This document shows positions 17,139 through 26,970 of a stretch of DNA of 46,809 bases, in pieces. The position numbers and the translations under genes were made by a program. Position 1 is the first letter of the stretch; each line of letters begins with the position of its first letter. The notes beneath the pieces are model-generated. The model was not told where the DNA came from and did not search any database. It saw only the letters and a program-made list of their open reading frames with translations. This DNA comes from Planctomycetota bacterium (GTDB lineage: Bacteria; Planctomycetota; Planctomycetia; Gemmatales; Gemmataceae), in NCBI GenBank assembly GCA_021325115.1, contig JAJPHU010000091.1, positions 1 to 46,809 on the forward strand. Reading direction: 5' to 3'.

Positions 17139-18482
17139 TCAGGCGGCACGGGCAAGACGAGAGGCAGGACCTGCGGCTGGCTCCGCCGGACGACGCAGCA
17201 ACACGATGAGAGCGGCCAACAACACGAAATAGGCCAGCACAAATGCGCCATATACCTGAGCCTGCTTGGCAAAGAGCTGATAGAGCCGATCGTGATGCGC
17301 CGCCCCGTCTGAGGCGGTGTTGCTGGTCGCGGCCATCAGCACCATCGCCGCCACCAGCGAGCCGATGAGATAGGCGCGCAGCCCCTTGCTCGTCGCAGCT
17401 GTGGCCAGGTAATAGCAGATCACGGCGAACGGCAACAACAAGGTGACGCAGTGATGTTTCCACGTCCGCTCGCTGAAAAGCAACATACCCAAGAGAATGA
17501 TGCTGAATTCAGCGCTGAGGCGCCAACCTTCGCGCGGCATCGTCGGCGTTCGGCACACCCACACGACCATCAGAGCAAACAACCCCATGCAGCTTTTGAC
17601 CAGCCAACGCGCCTGCGCCGGCGAGAGATCGAGCCAGTTGTCGTAGTGCGTCGGCGTATACACATTATGGATGTAGGTGGAGAACGAGGGACTGTGTGTC
17701 GCCAACCGCGCCACCAGACCGGGCAGCGATTGATTGTGATGCTCGCTGGTGACTTTTCCTTCGATGATAAAAGGATACACCATGTCGTAATACCAGCTGA
17801 CGAGATGTTGCTCATTGCGTTCCCAACCCATGAACAGTGCAGGGACCAGGCCGGGCCAAAGGAAAAGGACCAATCCGGCAGCACAGCCGGCCAGGATTTT
17901 CCACGAGCGTTTCCACAGAAAATATGGCACGAACAGGGCCGGCGTGATCTTGCAGGCGATGGCCAGGCCGAGCACAACTCCGGCGGCTCCATCGCGGCGA
18001 CGGTGATAGGCGGTCAGGGCGGCCACGACCAGAAAGAGGATGAACAGGTTGACGTTGCCGTGTTGCAGATCGCTCATGATGGGCCGAAGCGCCAAGAGCA
18101 CCGTGAGGCATTTGGCCCACAACGGGAATGGGCGCGACGGTTCCTCGACAAGCTGGAAGACCCAGTGGAAAGCCAGCATAGTCAGGCCGGCTTTGATGTA
18201 GAACCAGCACAGCGCGGCCCAAAGGGAGGCGATCCTCTCCGGCACCCCTAGCTCCCCGACCACAGCGGGCAGGCGCGCCAGGGGATAGAGCAACAGGGCC
18301 ATGATAGGCGGATTAGGATAATTGTAGCGCTGGGCGATATCCACGCCATCGCCCAGGGCACTGATTTGCGGCTGCCAACGCTGAAAGGCTGAACCGTTGT
18401 GAGATGCTTTGAATGCATAGGGAATGCTCAGGGCTACGAAGAATAGTGCCAAGCCAAGAGCGAGCCAATTGGCAATCTTCAT
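17139..18482 (-). CDS. GT87 / DUF2029-type membrane glycosyltransferase
   Basis: Polytopic MKIANWLALGLALFFVALSIPYAFK...YPNPPIMALLLYPLARLP...LQHGNVNLFILFLVVAALTAYHRRRDGAAGVVLGLAIACKITPALF. Start set at MKIANW. Confidence 0.8.
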   Translation of the reverse strand: MKIANWLALGLALFFVALSIPYAFKASHNGSAFQRWQPQISALGDGVDIAQRYNYPNPPIMALLLYPLARLPAVVGELGVPERIASLWAALCWFYIKAGLTMLAFHWVFQLVEEPSRPFPLWAKCLTVLLALRPIMSDLQHGNVNLFILFLVVAALTAYHRRRDGAAGVVLGLAIACKITPALFVPYFLWKRSWKILAGCAAGLVLFLWPGLVPALFMGWERNEQHLVSWYYDMVYPFIIEGKVTSEHHNQSLPGLVARLATHSPSFSTYIHNVYTPTHYDNWLDLSPAQARWLVKSCMGLFALMVVWVCRTPTMPREGWRLSAEFSIILLGMLLFSERTWKHHCVTLLLPFAVICYYLATAATSKGLRAYLIGSLVAAMVLMAATSNTASDGAAHHDRLYQLFAKQAQVYGAFVLAYFVLLAALIVLLRRPAEPAAGPASRLARAA

Positions 18483-18501
18483 GCGACGCGCGTCCTTGCA
18501 C

Positions 18502-18568
18502 GGCGAGTGGGGCGTGGCAATGCCCCGGTGAAACAACGTAACCAGGGCGTTGCCACGCCCCGCTCGCC
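18502..18568. repeat. Family H palindrome (GGCGAGTGGGGCGTGGCAAYGCCC) upstream of the GT87 gene
   Basis: Arms ggcgagtggggcgtggcaatgccc / gggcgttgccacgccccgctcgcc, 22/24 complementary. Confidence 0.85.
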
Positions 18569-18667
18569 CACTGTACACTGGCCCGGCAGTGGGCCACAAG
18601 GCGACTTTGGCAGTTTGCGCCTGGCATGTGAAGGGCATCTGCCGTGAGGCAGGTGCAGATATGCCGC

Positions 18668-19903
18668 TCAAACCTGGAAGATGCGCTTTACATTATCGCG
18701 GAGCAGACAGCGTGCCAACTCAACTGCCCTCGTCTCACCAAGGATGCCTGGACGCACGAAATCGTCGGCCAGCACACGGGCCAAAATACGGCGATACATA
18801 TTGAACTTCGGTAAGCCAAATTCCAGCTTGTACATATCACTGTAATAACCGATCTGCTTTGTCTTCGGCACTGCTTGCAAGCGTGCCCGCAGATCGGTTT
18901 CGATGTAGGCCGGGATGTTGGAGTACCACCAGTGGCCGCTGGCGACGACATTGGGAAAGATCCAACTGTGGCTGACCAACTCCTGGTTTTGACCGCTGGA
19001 AAGCACCGAGATGCAAAACGTCACCTCCGGGAAAGCGTTGAATAGCTCCGCATATTGCAGAAGTGAGGTGCGCTGATCGAAGAGATCTTGTCCCTGGTAG
19101 ACACCGTTGCGATAAACGCGGCGATTGACGCCAATCATCAGATCGAAGGGCAGCCGAAAATCGCGGCAATATTCGGCGAGCATCCAGAAGGCTTCCTCTT
19201 TCTTAATCCCTCCCCGGTCTGGCGGGAGGCTAAAAGGGGGGAGCGGTGTGAAATCGGGCGGCAGCGAGATGGCACAGGCCTTGGCGCCATGCCGTGTGAA
19301 ATATTCGAACAGTTTGCCGATGGCACGGCGCAGGTTCGCCGCATCGTCCACTTCGATTCCTGTTGCTTTCGCCAGGCGCTGTCGTACTTCCGGCTTATCT
19401 AGGCGAAAAACGAGATCATCCGTGCGCAGACAGGGGACGTAGCGCGTGGTGTCGAAGCCTTCGAGCGGATCGTCGAAATCGTTGGTGAGGAAGATCTTCT
19501 CGATATTGGAGAGGTGCAGTACCTTATCCTCCCAGTCAGGCTGCGCCATGAGGCGCTCGGCAGCGTCCCAGAGGGTATCGGCATCGGCAGCAGTGACGCG
19601 TTCGCCGGAAAAACCGAGAAAAGTACGAGCGATATCTAAAAACCAGGCGTATTGTGCCGTATTGTCGAAGTGATCCATGTGCGCGAGGATAGTACGGACG
19701 CGCTGGCGCGGCTCGACATCGGCAGCAAGCGGCTTTTGGTCCATACCGGCGGAATGGGCCAACTCGGTGTAGTAGTGATAGCCCAGGATGTCATCGAGCG
19801 TGCGCGACGCTGGGCGGTGAGGATTGATGTGCGAATGCGGATCGATCAGCGGGATCTGGCAAATCTCGGTAAACAACTCACGGACAAGTGAATCCATAAA
19901 CAT
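18668..19903 (-). CDS. Amidohydrolase-fold, uronate-isomerase-like protein
   Basis: IPLIDPHSHINPHRPASRTLDDILGYHYYTELAHSAGM; SHSWIFPNVVASGHWWYSNIPAYIETDL. Confidence 0.75.
   Translation of the reverse strand: MFMDSLVRELFTEICQIPLIDPHSHINPHRPASRTLDDILGYHYYTELAHSAGMDQKPLAADVEPRQRVRTILAHMDHFDNTAQYAWFLDIARTFLGFSGERVTAADADTLWDAAERLMAQPDWEDKVLHLSNIEKIFLTNDFDDPLEGFDTTRYVPCLRTDDLVFRLDKPEVRQRLAKATGIEVDDAANLRRAIGKLFEYFTRHGAKACAISLPPDFTPLPPFSLPPDRGGIKKEEAFWMLAEYCRDFRLPFDLMIGVNRRVYRNGVYQGQDLFDQRTSLLQYAELFNAFPEVTFCISVLSSGQNQELVSHSWIFPNVVASGHWWYSNIPAYIETDLRARLQAVPKTKQIGYYSDMYKLEFGLPKFNMYRRILARVLADDFVRPGILGETRAVELARCLLRDNVKRIFQV
19206..19243. repeat. Family G GC-rich repeat within the amidohydrolase gene, translated as PLPPFSLPPDRGG
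   Basis: atccctccccggtctggcgggaggctaaaaggggggag. Confidence 0.45.
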
Positions 19904-19938
19904 ATTGCAACTCCCTGATTAGGTCTTGACTCCAAAGC

Positions 19939-20088
19939 GAACCACAGAGTCACAGAGAACACAAAGAGAAGACACGAAGAAAAGACAAAAAGAAAGAGAA
20001 TAACCAAATAACCAGACCTAAACTGTTGTTTATTTTTGTTTCTTGTTTTTTCTTTTCTCTGTGTTCTCTGCGATTCTATGGTTAGTTC
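19939..20088. repeat. Family B long imperfect palindrome (AACCACAGAGTCACAGAGAACAC)
   Basis: gaaccacagagtcacagagaacacaaagagaaga versus inverted tcttttctctgtgttctctgcgattctatggttagttc. Confidence 0.85.
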
Positions 20089-20096
20089 TTCATTTT

Positions 20097-22967
20097 TTAG
20101 TTACGTACCCAGATCGGCGACGCCCAGGCCATCTGGCCGTCTTTCTGCACCACGCGGACGTAATAATAACTCGCTTTGTCGCTCTTCTTCGGTGCTGCAT
20201 CTTCCCAATGGAATTTCGCTTCCTCGCTCTCCTTTTTGGGCCGATGCGTATGCACGACCTCGCCGTCGCGCACGATGTCCACGCGGTCGAGCGGATTGGT
20301 GCCAAGCACTACCACGTCCAGCGCCGGCTTAGCAGTGCGGACTTCATCGCCCATCAGATTGCTACCCATGCGTACGTCGAGGACGATGTTGTCCGTGGCG
20401 GCGTAGCTGTGGCGTTTCTTGAGTGCCTCGATCAGTCCCTTGCGGCTGAATTCCTCGGCGAGGATGCACGAATAGCTGATGTGTGTAGAGACGTGATCGC
20501 TCGATGATTGAAAGCCAAGACGCTGGCCCTTGGCCAAGGCCAGCGACACGAAGCCATCCGGCTTGAATGGTCCATGAACACGATCGTTTTGGTCGTTGAT
20601 AGTTCGTGGTGCGCCAGGGGCCTCATAGGACGAGTCGAAACCCTGGAATATTTCGACGACGGGTTCGAGGGCGTCGTCGTGCTCGGCCCAGTTGGTGCCC
20701 TGATCGGTAGCGGAGGTGTGCGGCATACAGATGCCACCGGTGCGGCGCAGGTAGTCGTAGAGCTTGCCGGTGTCCTCGGCCATCGGCTTGGGAAGGCGGC
20801 GCGGCACAGGCAGTGTGCGATGGCCACGCTCCGTCCACAACACATTGCGATGCCCATTGGGGTACGGCACGCTGCGCTCGTATCCATACATCGAGATAAA
20901 AACATTCGGCAGTGTGTACAGGTCGTTGGATTTTTGCGTGCGCCACCAGGGATATTCCTTATCGCTGCCCATGTTATGATCGGTGACGACGATGAAATCA
21001 AGGGCGGCAGCGTCCAGGGCATAGCGATACAGGTCCATCAGAGACCCATCGCCGACGCCATCGGGAGAAATATCGGTGTGGCGGTGCATGTCACCACGAT
21101 AGATGTGATAGGTGCGGCCGCCGGACTCGACCTGATAGGCGCGGATGCGTGAGACCTGCTCGGCTTCGCGCGGATGAACGCGCTTGATGGTTGCTGGGGA
21201 AATGTGAAGATCACGCAGACGGGCTTCGGCGGGCCGGCCGGCGCCGTGCAGGCGGCTAACGGCAATACTGAGGTTGCGTTCTGTCAGGGCGTAGGGAGCC
21301 GGCCAGCCGCGATTATCACTGGCATAAGCGAAGTAAACGCCCCCATTCGGATCGCGTTGCGGTGACAAGCGCATGTCATTGCGGCCTGCCGAGGACGGCA
21401 AGGCCACGACGCCGCTCCAGTGGTCGCCGAGAAACGCCGTGGCATACACGTCCCAGCGGCCTCGCGCTCCCCAGTCGTCCACGCGCGGGTTCCAACAGGT
21501 GCGATGACGGAACGCCAGCCACATGCGACCTTCCGTATCACCTTGCAGACACGGCAATTCGCTGAAAGTACGCAACTCTGGCGGCAGCGCTTGCAGCAGA
21601 CCGGCTTCCGGCTCCTGCCATTTGCCATCGACTAAGCAGGCGATGCGCAGGCTGCGATCGTGATAGAGACGCGTGCCGGTGTTTTCGCGCACTTGATGGC
21701 CGGCATCCTTACCCCATTGCGGGCCGGACTGGTCCCAGGCAACCCAGAGCCGGCCGGTGCGATCGCAAGCCAGGCTCGGATGCGCCTGGAACAGCGGCGA
21801 CGGATCGGGACAGAGAATGTCACCAAGTTGAGGCGACGGTCCACCGGACAGACTGCGGACACGAATGCTGTAATCTCCGCTCTCATAAGTATCCCATCCA
21901 ACCCAGACGCGATCGCTTTTCGGATCGGCAGCGACGACAGGGTTCCAATCGTTGGCCTTGGCCGTACTAACACGGATCGGGTCGTGCCAGCCGTCACCAT
22001 CGACACAGCGGGCGAAAATGTCGGATTGTCCGTTGCGGAACCCCTGCCAGACCAGCCAGGCCCGACCGCGCTGATCGGTGGTCATGGTGTGCCAGATGTC
22101 CGGTCCCGCATCGTTGGTGAGGCGAATTTCCGCGCCGAGCTTGCCGTCTTGATACGGACGCGCGAACAAGTCCCAATTGTGTTCGCGTTGGCTGGCCCAT
22201 ACGATCCACAGCGTGTCGCCGTGCGTGCTGGCCAGGGCAACACGAAAGTGATCGCCCGGCCCGGCCACTTCCTTCGGCTCCGACCAGGCGCCGTCCGGCC
22301 CGTCACGCTCAACGAGCAGGACACGGTCTTTCTCTTGCCGATAGGCGACCCAGGCGAGATATTGCTTGCCAGTCTTATAGCGCACCCAAAAAGCGGGATA
22401 ATCGTCCTGCACGGGATTGGCCGCTTTCGGCGGGGCTGCCGGCCGCAACACACTCGTCTGGGGCAGCCGCTCGACGCGCACCTGACCGTCCAGGTATGTC
22501 CGTGGTTCGCCGAGAGCAATGTCATCACTCTGGAACTTGATCTCACCTGCCGGAAAGGAGACGGTCAAGATCGGTGCTTCGCCATGCACGCGGAGCGTGA
22601 CACCGTTGGGCCAGGGTTGTTGGGGCACCGGCGGCAGTCTCCGGCCTTGAGCATTCTCAATGGGGAAACGTTCGCCGGGTACAATGTTCACGTGTGTGCG
22701 GCACTTCCAGCCCTGCACGCCGTCCACTGCATCTGTCTCCTCGAAGCGCCAGCCGCTGATGGAAGTGATCTGTCCGCCGGATATTTTGACTTTGCCGCTC
22801 CAGTCTGTAGCTTTTTTATCCTGGAACCCGAACGTGATACGGAAGAGGTGTTGCGGCGGCCCAGACTGCTTTTGCGAAGCGGCCACGGCAATCATCAGGG
22901 CAACGGCAACGAGGGCAGCGGCATAACGGCGAACACGCGCGGACATGGGTAACTCCCTTGCAAGCAA
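20097..22967 (-). CDS. Large secreted protein with beta-propeller-like N-terminal region and C-terminal PHP-type metallohydrolase domain (DUF3604-like)
   Basis: Signal-like RRYAAALVAVALMIAVAAS; repeated DxxGRxWLxW blades; YRGDMHRHTDISPDGVGDGSLMDLYRYALDAAALDFIVVTDHN. Confidence 0.8.
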   Translation of the reverse strand: MLARELPMSARVRRYAAALVAVALMIAVAASQKQSGPPQHLFRITFGFQDKKATDWSGKVKISGGQITSISGWRFEETDAVDGVQGWKCRTHVNIVPGERFPIENAQGRRLPPVPQQPWPNGVTLRVHGEAPILTVSFPAGEIKFQSDDIALGEPRTYLDGQVRVERLPQTSVLRPAAPPKAANPVQDDYPAFWVRYKTGKQYLAWVAYRQEKDRVLLVERDGPDGAWSEPKEVAGPGDHFRVALASTHGDTLWIVWASQREHNWDLFARPYQDGKLGAEIRLTNDAGPDIWHTMTTDQRGRAWLVWQGFRNGQSDIFARCVDGDGWHDPIRVSTAKANDWNPVVAADPKSDRVWVGWDTYESGDYSIRVRSLSGGPSPQLGDILCPDPSPLFQAHPSLACDRTGRLWVAWDQSGPQWGKDAGHQVRENTGTRLYHDRSLRIACLVDGKWQEPEAGLLQALPPELRTFSELPCLQGDTEGRMWLAFRHRTCWNPRVDDWGARGRWDVYATAFLGDHWSGVVALPSSAGRNDMRLSPQRDPNGGVYFAYASDNRGWPAPYALTERNLSIAVSRLHGAGRPAEARLRDLHISPATIKRVHPREAEQVSRIRAYQVESGGRTYHIYRGDMHRHTDISPDGVGDGSLMDLYRYALDAAALDFIVVTDHNMGSDKEYPWWRTQKSNDLYTLPNVFISMYGYERSVPYPNGHRNVLWTERGHRTLPVPRRLPKPMAEDTGKLYDYLRRTGGICMPHTSATDQGTNWAEHDDALEPVVEIFQGFDSSYEAPGAPRTINDQNDRVHGPFKPDGFVSLALAKGQRLGFQSSSDHVSTHISYSCILAEEFSRKGLIEALKKRHSYAATDNIVLDVRMGSNLMGDEVRTAKPALDVVVLGTNPLDRVDIVRDGEVVHTHRPKKESEEAKFHWEDAAPKKSDKASYYYVRVVQKDGQMAWASPIWVRN

Positions 22968-23150
22968 AAGACAAAGCGAGCACGTCGGCGATTATTAGAA
23001 CATCCGCGATGGCTCAATGCAACCGGCAAGCGTATTGTGGGCACATTCTCCTATCTGCATCTCTTCCCACTGAAATCTTGAATGTCCAGATTATTCGACA
23101 GGCGGTCACAGCAATAAGCTCTTGCGCAAGCTTTGGAGGTAGAAAAATCC

Positions 23151-23678
23151 CTAGCCGGAAGCCAACAGGGTCGGCAACCACATGAGGGCAAAAAGCAGGA
23201 ACAGTGGGGCAAACCCCCTCGCCTCGTTCGTCGCGCTGAGTGACGAGAGCACACCCATACAACAAAAGCCGCTGAGGCCGACCATGCTGAGAATCGCAAC
23301 GAGCAGATGACATATCATTCCCACGAGAAATCCGCGCGGACTTCTCCTGGTCATTCCAACAGAGGCAAAGGCCATTGCCGTCTCCCAGCTTGCCAGCACC
23401 AGAACATACAACAGACCTAGGGTGAAATCAGCAATGTTAAAACGGCCTACTCTACGAAAAAGATCATCGTAAATTTCAAGGAAGAATGCTACAGCATAGC
23501 ACAGGCTGACCAAGACGAGAATCCCTTGATAGATCAGGCGCCAAATAAGGCCGGCCGGCAATCGGTTATCCCTGTCTTCGTGCATAGTCGAAGCTCGCAC
23601 GGATGAATCGCCGCTGAATAACACTACCTTCGTGTCTTTTATTCTGGTAACGGTATCTATCTCTTCACCGCGATGCAA
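23151..23678 (-). CDS. Hypothetical membrane protein (3-4 predicted TM segments)
   Basis: Long hydrophobic segments LIYQGILVLVSLCYAVAFFLEIY, LGLLYVLVLASWETAMAFA, LVGMICHLLVAILSMVGLSGFCCMGVL; slight overlap with the upstream PQQ gene. Confidence 0.6.
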   Translation of the reverse strand: MHRGEEIDTVTRIKDTKVVLFSGDSSVRASTMHEDRDNRLPAGLIWRLIYQGILVLVSLCYAVAFFLEIYDDLFRRVGRFNIADFTLGLLYVLVLASWETAMAFASVGMTRRSPRGFLVGMICHLLVAILSMVGLSGFCCMGVLSSLSATNEARGFAPLFLLFALMWLPTLLASG

Positions 23679-24856
23679 TATAAATGCTTCTCCGTCCGCA
23701 GGTAGATCGCGCCATTAGCGATGGCCGGCGTGGCCAGTAGCGTTTCTTTTAGATCATTGTTGGCCAGGATTTTCGGTTTGTCGCCCAGCTCAACTACGGA
23801 GGTATCGCCTTCTTCCTTGGCGATGTACAGTTTGCCGTCGGCGATGACTGGCGATGCGGAGAAGCCGTGGCCGAGCCGTTCGCGCCAGATCTCTTGGCCG
23901 GTGGCGGCGTCGAGGCAGGCGATACCGATGTCGGTCAGAGCATAAATGCGGCCCTGGTAGACGACTGGCGACGCATAGGCAGCTTTGAGCTTGCGGCTCT
24001 TCCACACCACTTGCGGCTTGCTGTCCGCCGAGACGCGCAGGGCCACGGAAGGTGTGCCTGGTACGATTACCAGATCATCGATGAGCGCCGGCGACGGGAC
24101 AGAGCCGAGATTGTTGCCTTTGTGGCTCCATAATATCTCACCTGTATCTGCGTCATAAGCAGTGATGTCGCCGGCGGTCTGGAACAAGGCGGCCGTCTTG
24201 CCGCGGAAGCGCGTGACGAGTGGTGTCACCCAGTTGATATCGCGGCGCCGCGGCGCCTTCCAGCGATTGCGACCGGTCTTCACGTCCACGCCCAGCGCGA
24301 ACGAATCGCCGGCATTTTCCAGTGGCAACAGCAGCGTCTCGCCGGCCAAAACCGGCGAGGCAGCCATGCCTACTTGATTGGTGATGTCTGGATAATCACG
24401 CTGCAAAGCGCGATACCACAGCAGATCACCGTCGCGGTTGAAGGCGGCGAGATCACCGGTAGCGAACAGTGCATAGATGTGTCGGCCATCCGTAACTGGC
24501 GTCGGCGCGGCCATGCTCGTTTTCGGGTGACGCATGGTATTGCCGGTAGCGGCGAGTTGCCGCTCCCACATTTTTTCGCCATTGGCGGCATCAAAGCAAA
24601 GGACGTGCAGGCGGCGCTCGCGATACATCGAGGCGGCGGTGACGTAGATGCGGCCGTCGGCAACAACCGGACTGGAGACGCCGCGTCCGGGCAATTCCGC
24701 CCGCCAACGAACGTTCTCGGTGACGCTCCACTTCACCGGTAAGCCCTTCTCTTCGGAGACAGCCCTGCCGCCAGGACCGCGAAATTGCGGCCAATCACCA
24801 GCATTGGTGGAACATGCTAACAAAAATAATGTTGAAGATATAATTAGTGGTTTCAT
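23657..24856 (-). CDS. PQQ-binding-like beta-propeller repeat protein
   Basis: WPQFRGPGGRAVSEEKGLPVKWSVTENVRWRAELPGRGVSSPVVADGRIYVTAAS; repeated LD.ATGQEIWRERL blades. Confidence 0.93.
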   Translation of the reverse strand: MKPLIISSTLFLLACSTNAGDWPQFRGPGGRAVSEEKGLPVKWSVTENVRWRAELPGRGVSSPVVADGRIYVTAASMYRERRLHVLCFDAANGEKMWERQLAATGNTMRHPKTSMAAPTPVTDGRHIYALFATGDLAAFNRDGDLLWYRALQRDYPDITNQVGMAASPVLAGETLLLPLENAGDSFALGVDVKTGRNRWKAPRRRDINWVTPLVTRFRGKTAALFQTAGDITAYDADTGEILWSHKGNNLGSVPSPALIDDLVIVPGTPSVALRVSADSKPQVVWKSRKLKAAYASPVVYQGRIYALTDIGIACLDAATGQEIWRERLGHGFSASPVIADGKLYIAKEEGDTSVVELGDKPKILANNDLKETLLATPAIANGAIYLRTEKHLYCIAVKR

Positions 24857-25989
24857 GGTACATTGACTTGTGTAAACGGTACGGCCGCGCCCACGGCATC
24901 ACACAAACGCACCTGGAATTTCCACTCCTGGGCCCACTCTTCACTTTGTTCGTTCTGGCACACTTTTATAAGCAGCTCGTTGCGTCCAGCTTTCAACGTG
25001 GCGTGGGCGATGTGCTGATCCACTTCCATGCCGTGATGGTACTCATCGCGGTGATACAGCTCCTGCCTGTTGAGGAAAATCTTGATGCCATTCATCGAAC
25101 CGGCGCGGATCTGGATGGGCCGTTCTTTCGGCGATTCGATTGCAGCATAGGCATAGGCGACGACGCCCTTCTGTTTGCCCAACTCTTTGTTGAGATTGAC
25201 CACACCATAGGGATCATCTGTGGCGACGGCGATCCAGCGAGCCTCTTTGCCGTCTTTGCCTTTATATACGGCTTTTGGATCGACGCTTTTCTCCGGAGGA
25301 TAGGCAATGTTGAAGCCGACATCGTTGTGGTTGTCGAAAGGAGCGATGAGCAGCCATTGACGCACGAAACCGAAATGCGCGGCCACATCGATGTGAACGC
25401 CGAGTTTGTCGAGTTGCTTGACAATGAGGTCTACCTGATCCTTGTCGCAAGCGCCCGTCAGCGCCCGGCGATAGGCGGCGCGGGCAGCATCCTTGTTGCC
25501 CTTATCGAGTTGGCTTCGCGCTTGCTTGAGGACAGCGGCGACGGCATCGCGGCGCAGCTCTGGACTGGAATCTTGCAACATATCGGGCAGCAGACGATCG
25601 GGCGTCTTGGGATCGACACGGCATAGCCATTCGTAGGCGAGGCGGCGTGCAGCGCCGCTGTTCTGGGTTTGGCGGATGAACTGTTTCAGTGCTTCGCTCG
25701 GCAATGGTCTGCCGACCGTCAGGGCACGCTCGACAATGGCATCGCCGGCAGTGCGCAGCCAGTTGGCGGCAACGGCATCGGCATCGTTCATGGCTTGGAG
25801 GATCGGCGGCAGCGCCGCCGGTCCCTGCTGCACTACCTCTTTCCAGGCACGTGCTGCCGTCTCGTTGCCTGCGCCCTCGCGGCCCACCGCCTTGAGCTGC
25901 GCCAACGCCTCGGCAGACACCTGGGTAGACAGGGATACAGCCGGCAGCAGAAGCAGAACGATCCCTTGCCCATAGATCAATCGCCGCAT
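24853..25989 (-). CDS. Hypothetical secreted protein (HEAT-like N-terminal region)
   Basis: MRRLIYGQGIVLLLLPAVSLS signal peptide; stop overlaps the start of the PQQ gene (ATGA-type), suggesting coupling. Confidence 0.75.
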   Translation of the reverse strand: MRRLIYGQGIVLLLLPAVSLSTQVSAEALAQLKAVGREGAGNETAARAWKEVVQQGPAALPPILQAMNDADAVAANWLRTAGDAIVERALTVGRPLPSEALKQFIRQTQNSGAARRLAYEWLCRVDPKTPDRLLPDMLQDSSPELRRDAVAAVLKQARSQLDKGNKDAARAAYRRALTGACDKDQVDLIVKQLDKLGVHIDVAAHFGFVRQWLLIAPFDNHNDVGFNIAYPPEKSVDPKAVYKGKDGKEARWIAVATDDPYGVVNLNKELGKQKGVVAYAYAAIESPKERPIQIRAGSMNGIKIFLNRQELYHRDEYHHGMEVDQHIAHATLKAGRNELLIKVCQNEQSEEWAQEWKFQVRLCDAVGAAVPFTQVNVP

Positions 25990-26196
25990 ATAAACTAAAC
26001 TCCATCTCGGCCTATTCGACCAACGAACTCTCCTCTTGATTGTCCGAATCGTAACGAAGACCGTCCATAGGCGAGCGATGGATCGCACATACAATAAGGA
26101 GCGGTTTTCACTTCTTGCCGGTCCCCCGCGCTCGCAAGGGATGCCTTTGCAGGCGCGGCGAGCTGGCGGGGGAGACAGCATTTCGGGAGGTGGAAA

Positions 26197-26706
26197 GTGA
26201 TGCGCGCCATCCAGGATTATTACGTAGCGGACAACGCTATCGTGACGGGCGATGTTGTGCTATCGGCGGGCGTGAACATCTGGTACGGCTCGGTCTTGCG
26301 CGGCGATTTGGCACGTATTACCTTGGGGCCGCGTGTCAACTTGCAAGATCACTGCATTGTCCATACCGATTACGATGAACCGCAGCTGATCGAAGAGGGT
26401 GTTGTGGTCGGCCATCGCGCCGTATTGCACGGCCGTTTCATCGGCCACGATACACTCATTGGCATGGGGGCGCTGCTGTTATCGGGATGCGAAATCGGCG
26501 CCGAATGCATCATCGCGGCAGGAACGCTCATCACCGAGAAGCGGCGCATTCCGCCGCGCTCCCTGGTTATGGGCGTGCCGGGCCGGGTTGTCCGCGAAGT
26601 CCGTGACGACGACTTGCGGCGAACGCTTGCCATTTGTGCTCATTATCTGGAAATGGCCCAGCGCTACGCTCACGGCGCCTTCCCTGCACCGTGGTTGGGG
26701 GGGTAG
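26197..26706 (+). CDS. Gamma-carbonic anhydrase family / left-handed beta-helix hexapeptide protein
   Basis: VLSAGVNIWYGSVLRGDLARITLGPRVNLQDHCIVHTD...VVGHRAVLHGRFIGHDTLIGMGALLLSGCEIGAECIIAAGTLITEKRRIPPRSLVMGVPGRVVREV. Confidence 0.95.
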   Translation: MMRAIQDYYVADNAIVTGDVVLSAGVNIWYGSVLRGDLARITLGPRVNLQDHCIVHTDYDEPQLIEEGVVVGHRAVLHGRFIGHDTLIGMGALLLSGCEIGAECIIAAGTLITEKRRIPPRSLVMGVPGRVVREVRDDDLRRTLAICAHYLEMAQRYAHGAFPAPWLGG

Positions 26707-26760
26707 GCAGTTGGGTAGTTAGATGGCTAAATTGCGAATCATCCAACCCACCTAACCACT
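26703..26760. repeat. Family I palindrome beginning at the gamma-carbonic anhydrase stop codon
   Basis: gtaggcagttgggtagttagatgg ... atccaacccacctaaccact; same motif as 1622-1673. Confidence 0.6.
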
Positions 26761-26970
26761 AATAGATTAACGATTGTACCGGCTTTATGCGGCGAACGAG
26801 AAGCAGCGATGGCAAGAATGTCATTCCGTTGTCTGCCCTCTCCGTGGTATCCTCACAAGAGGATCTCCTAAGCCGGCTTAGCCGGATCTCACGGAAAACG
26901 TTATCGCTCAGGGAAGCGCGGACCAGGCAGGAGAAGGAAATCAGCCGGGTCGAAGATTGCTCGGCACTGG

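Noticed and set aside
17451-18251. 266-aa plus-strand ORF opposite the GT87 gene
   Set aside because: Hydrophilic mirror of a polytopic membrane protein; shadow ORF.
20036-20507. Plus-strand ORFs (e.g. MFLVFSFLCVLCDSMVSSSFFSYV) starting in the family B repeat at 19939-20088
   Set aside because: Signal-like start comes from the repeat's pyrimidine-rich arm but continues antisense to the PHP gene; no independent support.
21660-22952. 430-aa plus-strand ORF opposite the PHP/propeller gene
   Set aside because: Antisense shadow; no recognisable domain while the opposite strand carries coherent domains.
26108-26166. GC-rich inverted sequence upstream of the gamma-carbonic anhydrase (gtcccccgcgctcgc...gcggcgagctggcgggggagac)
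   Set aside because: Pairing is interrupted and no second copy was found in the window; left out of the repeat families.
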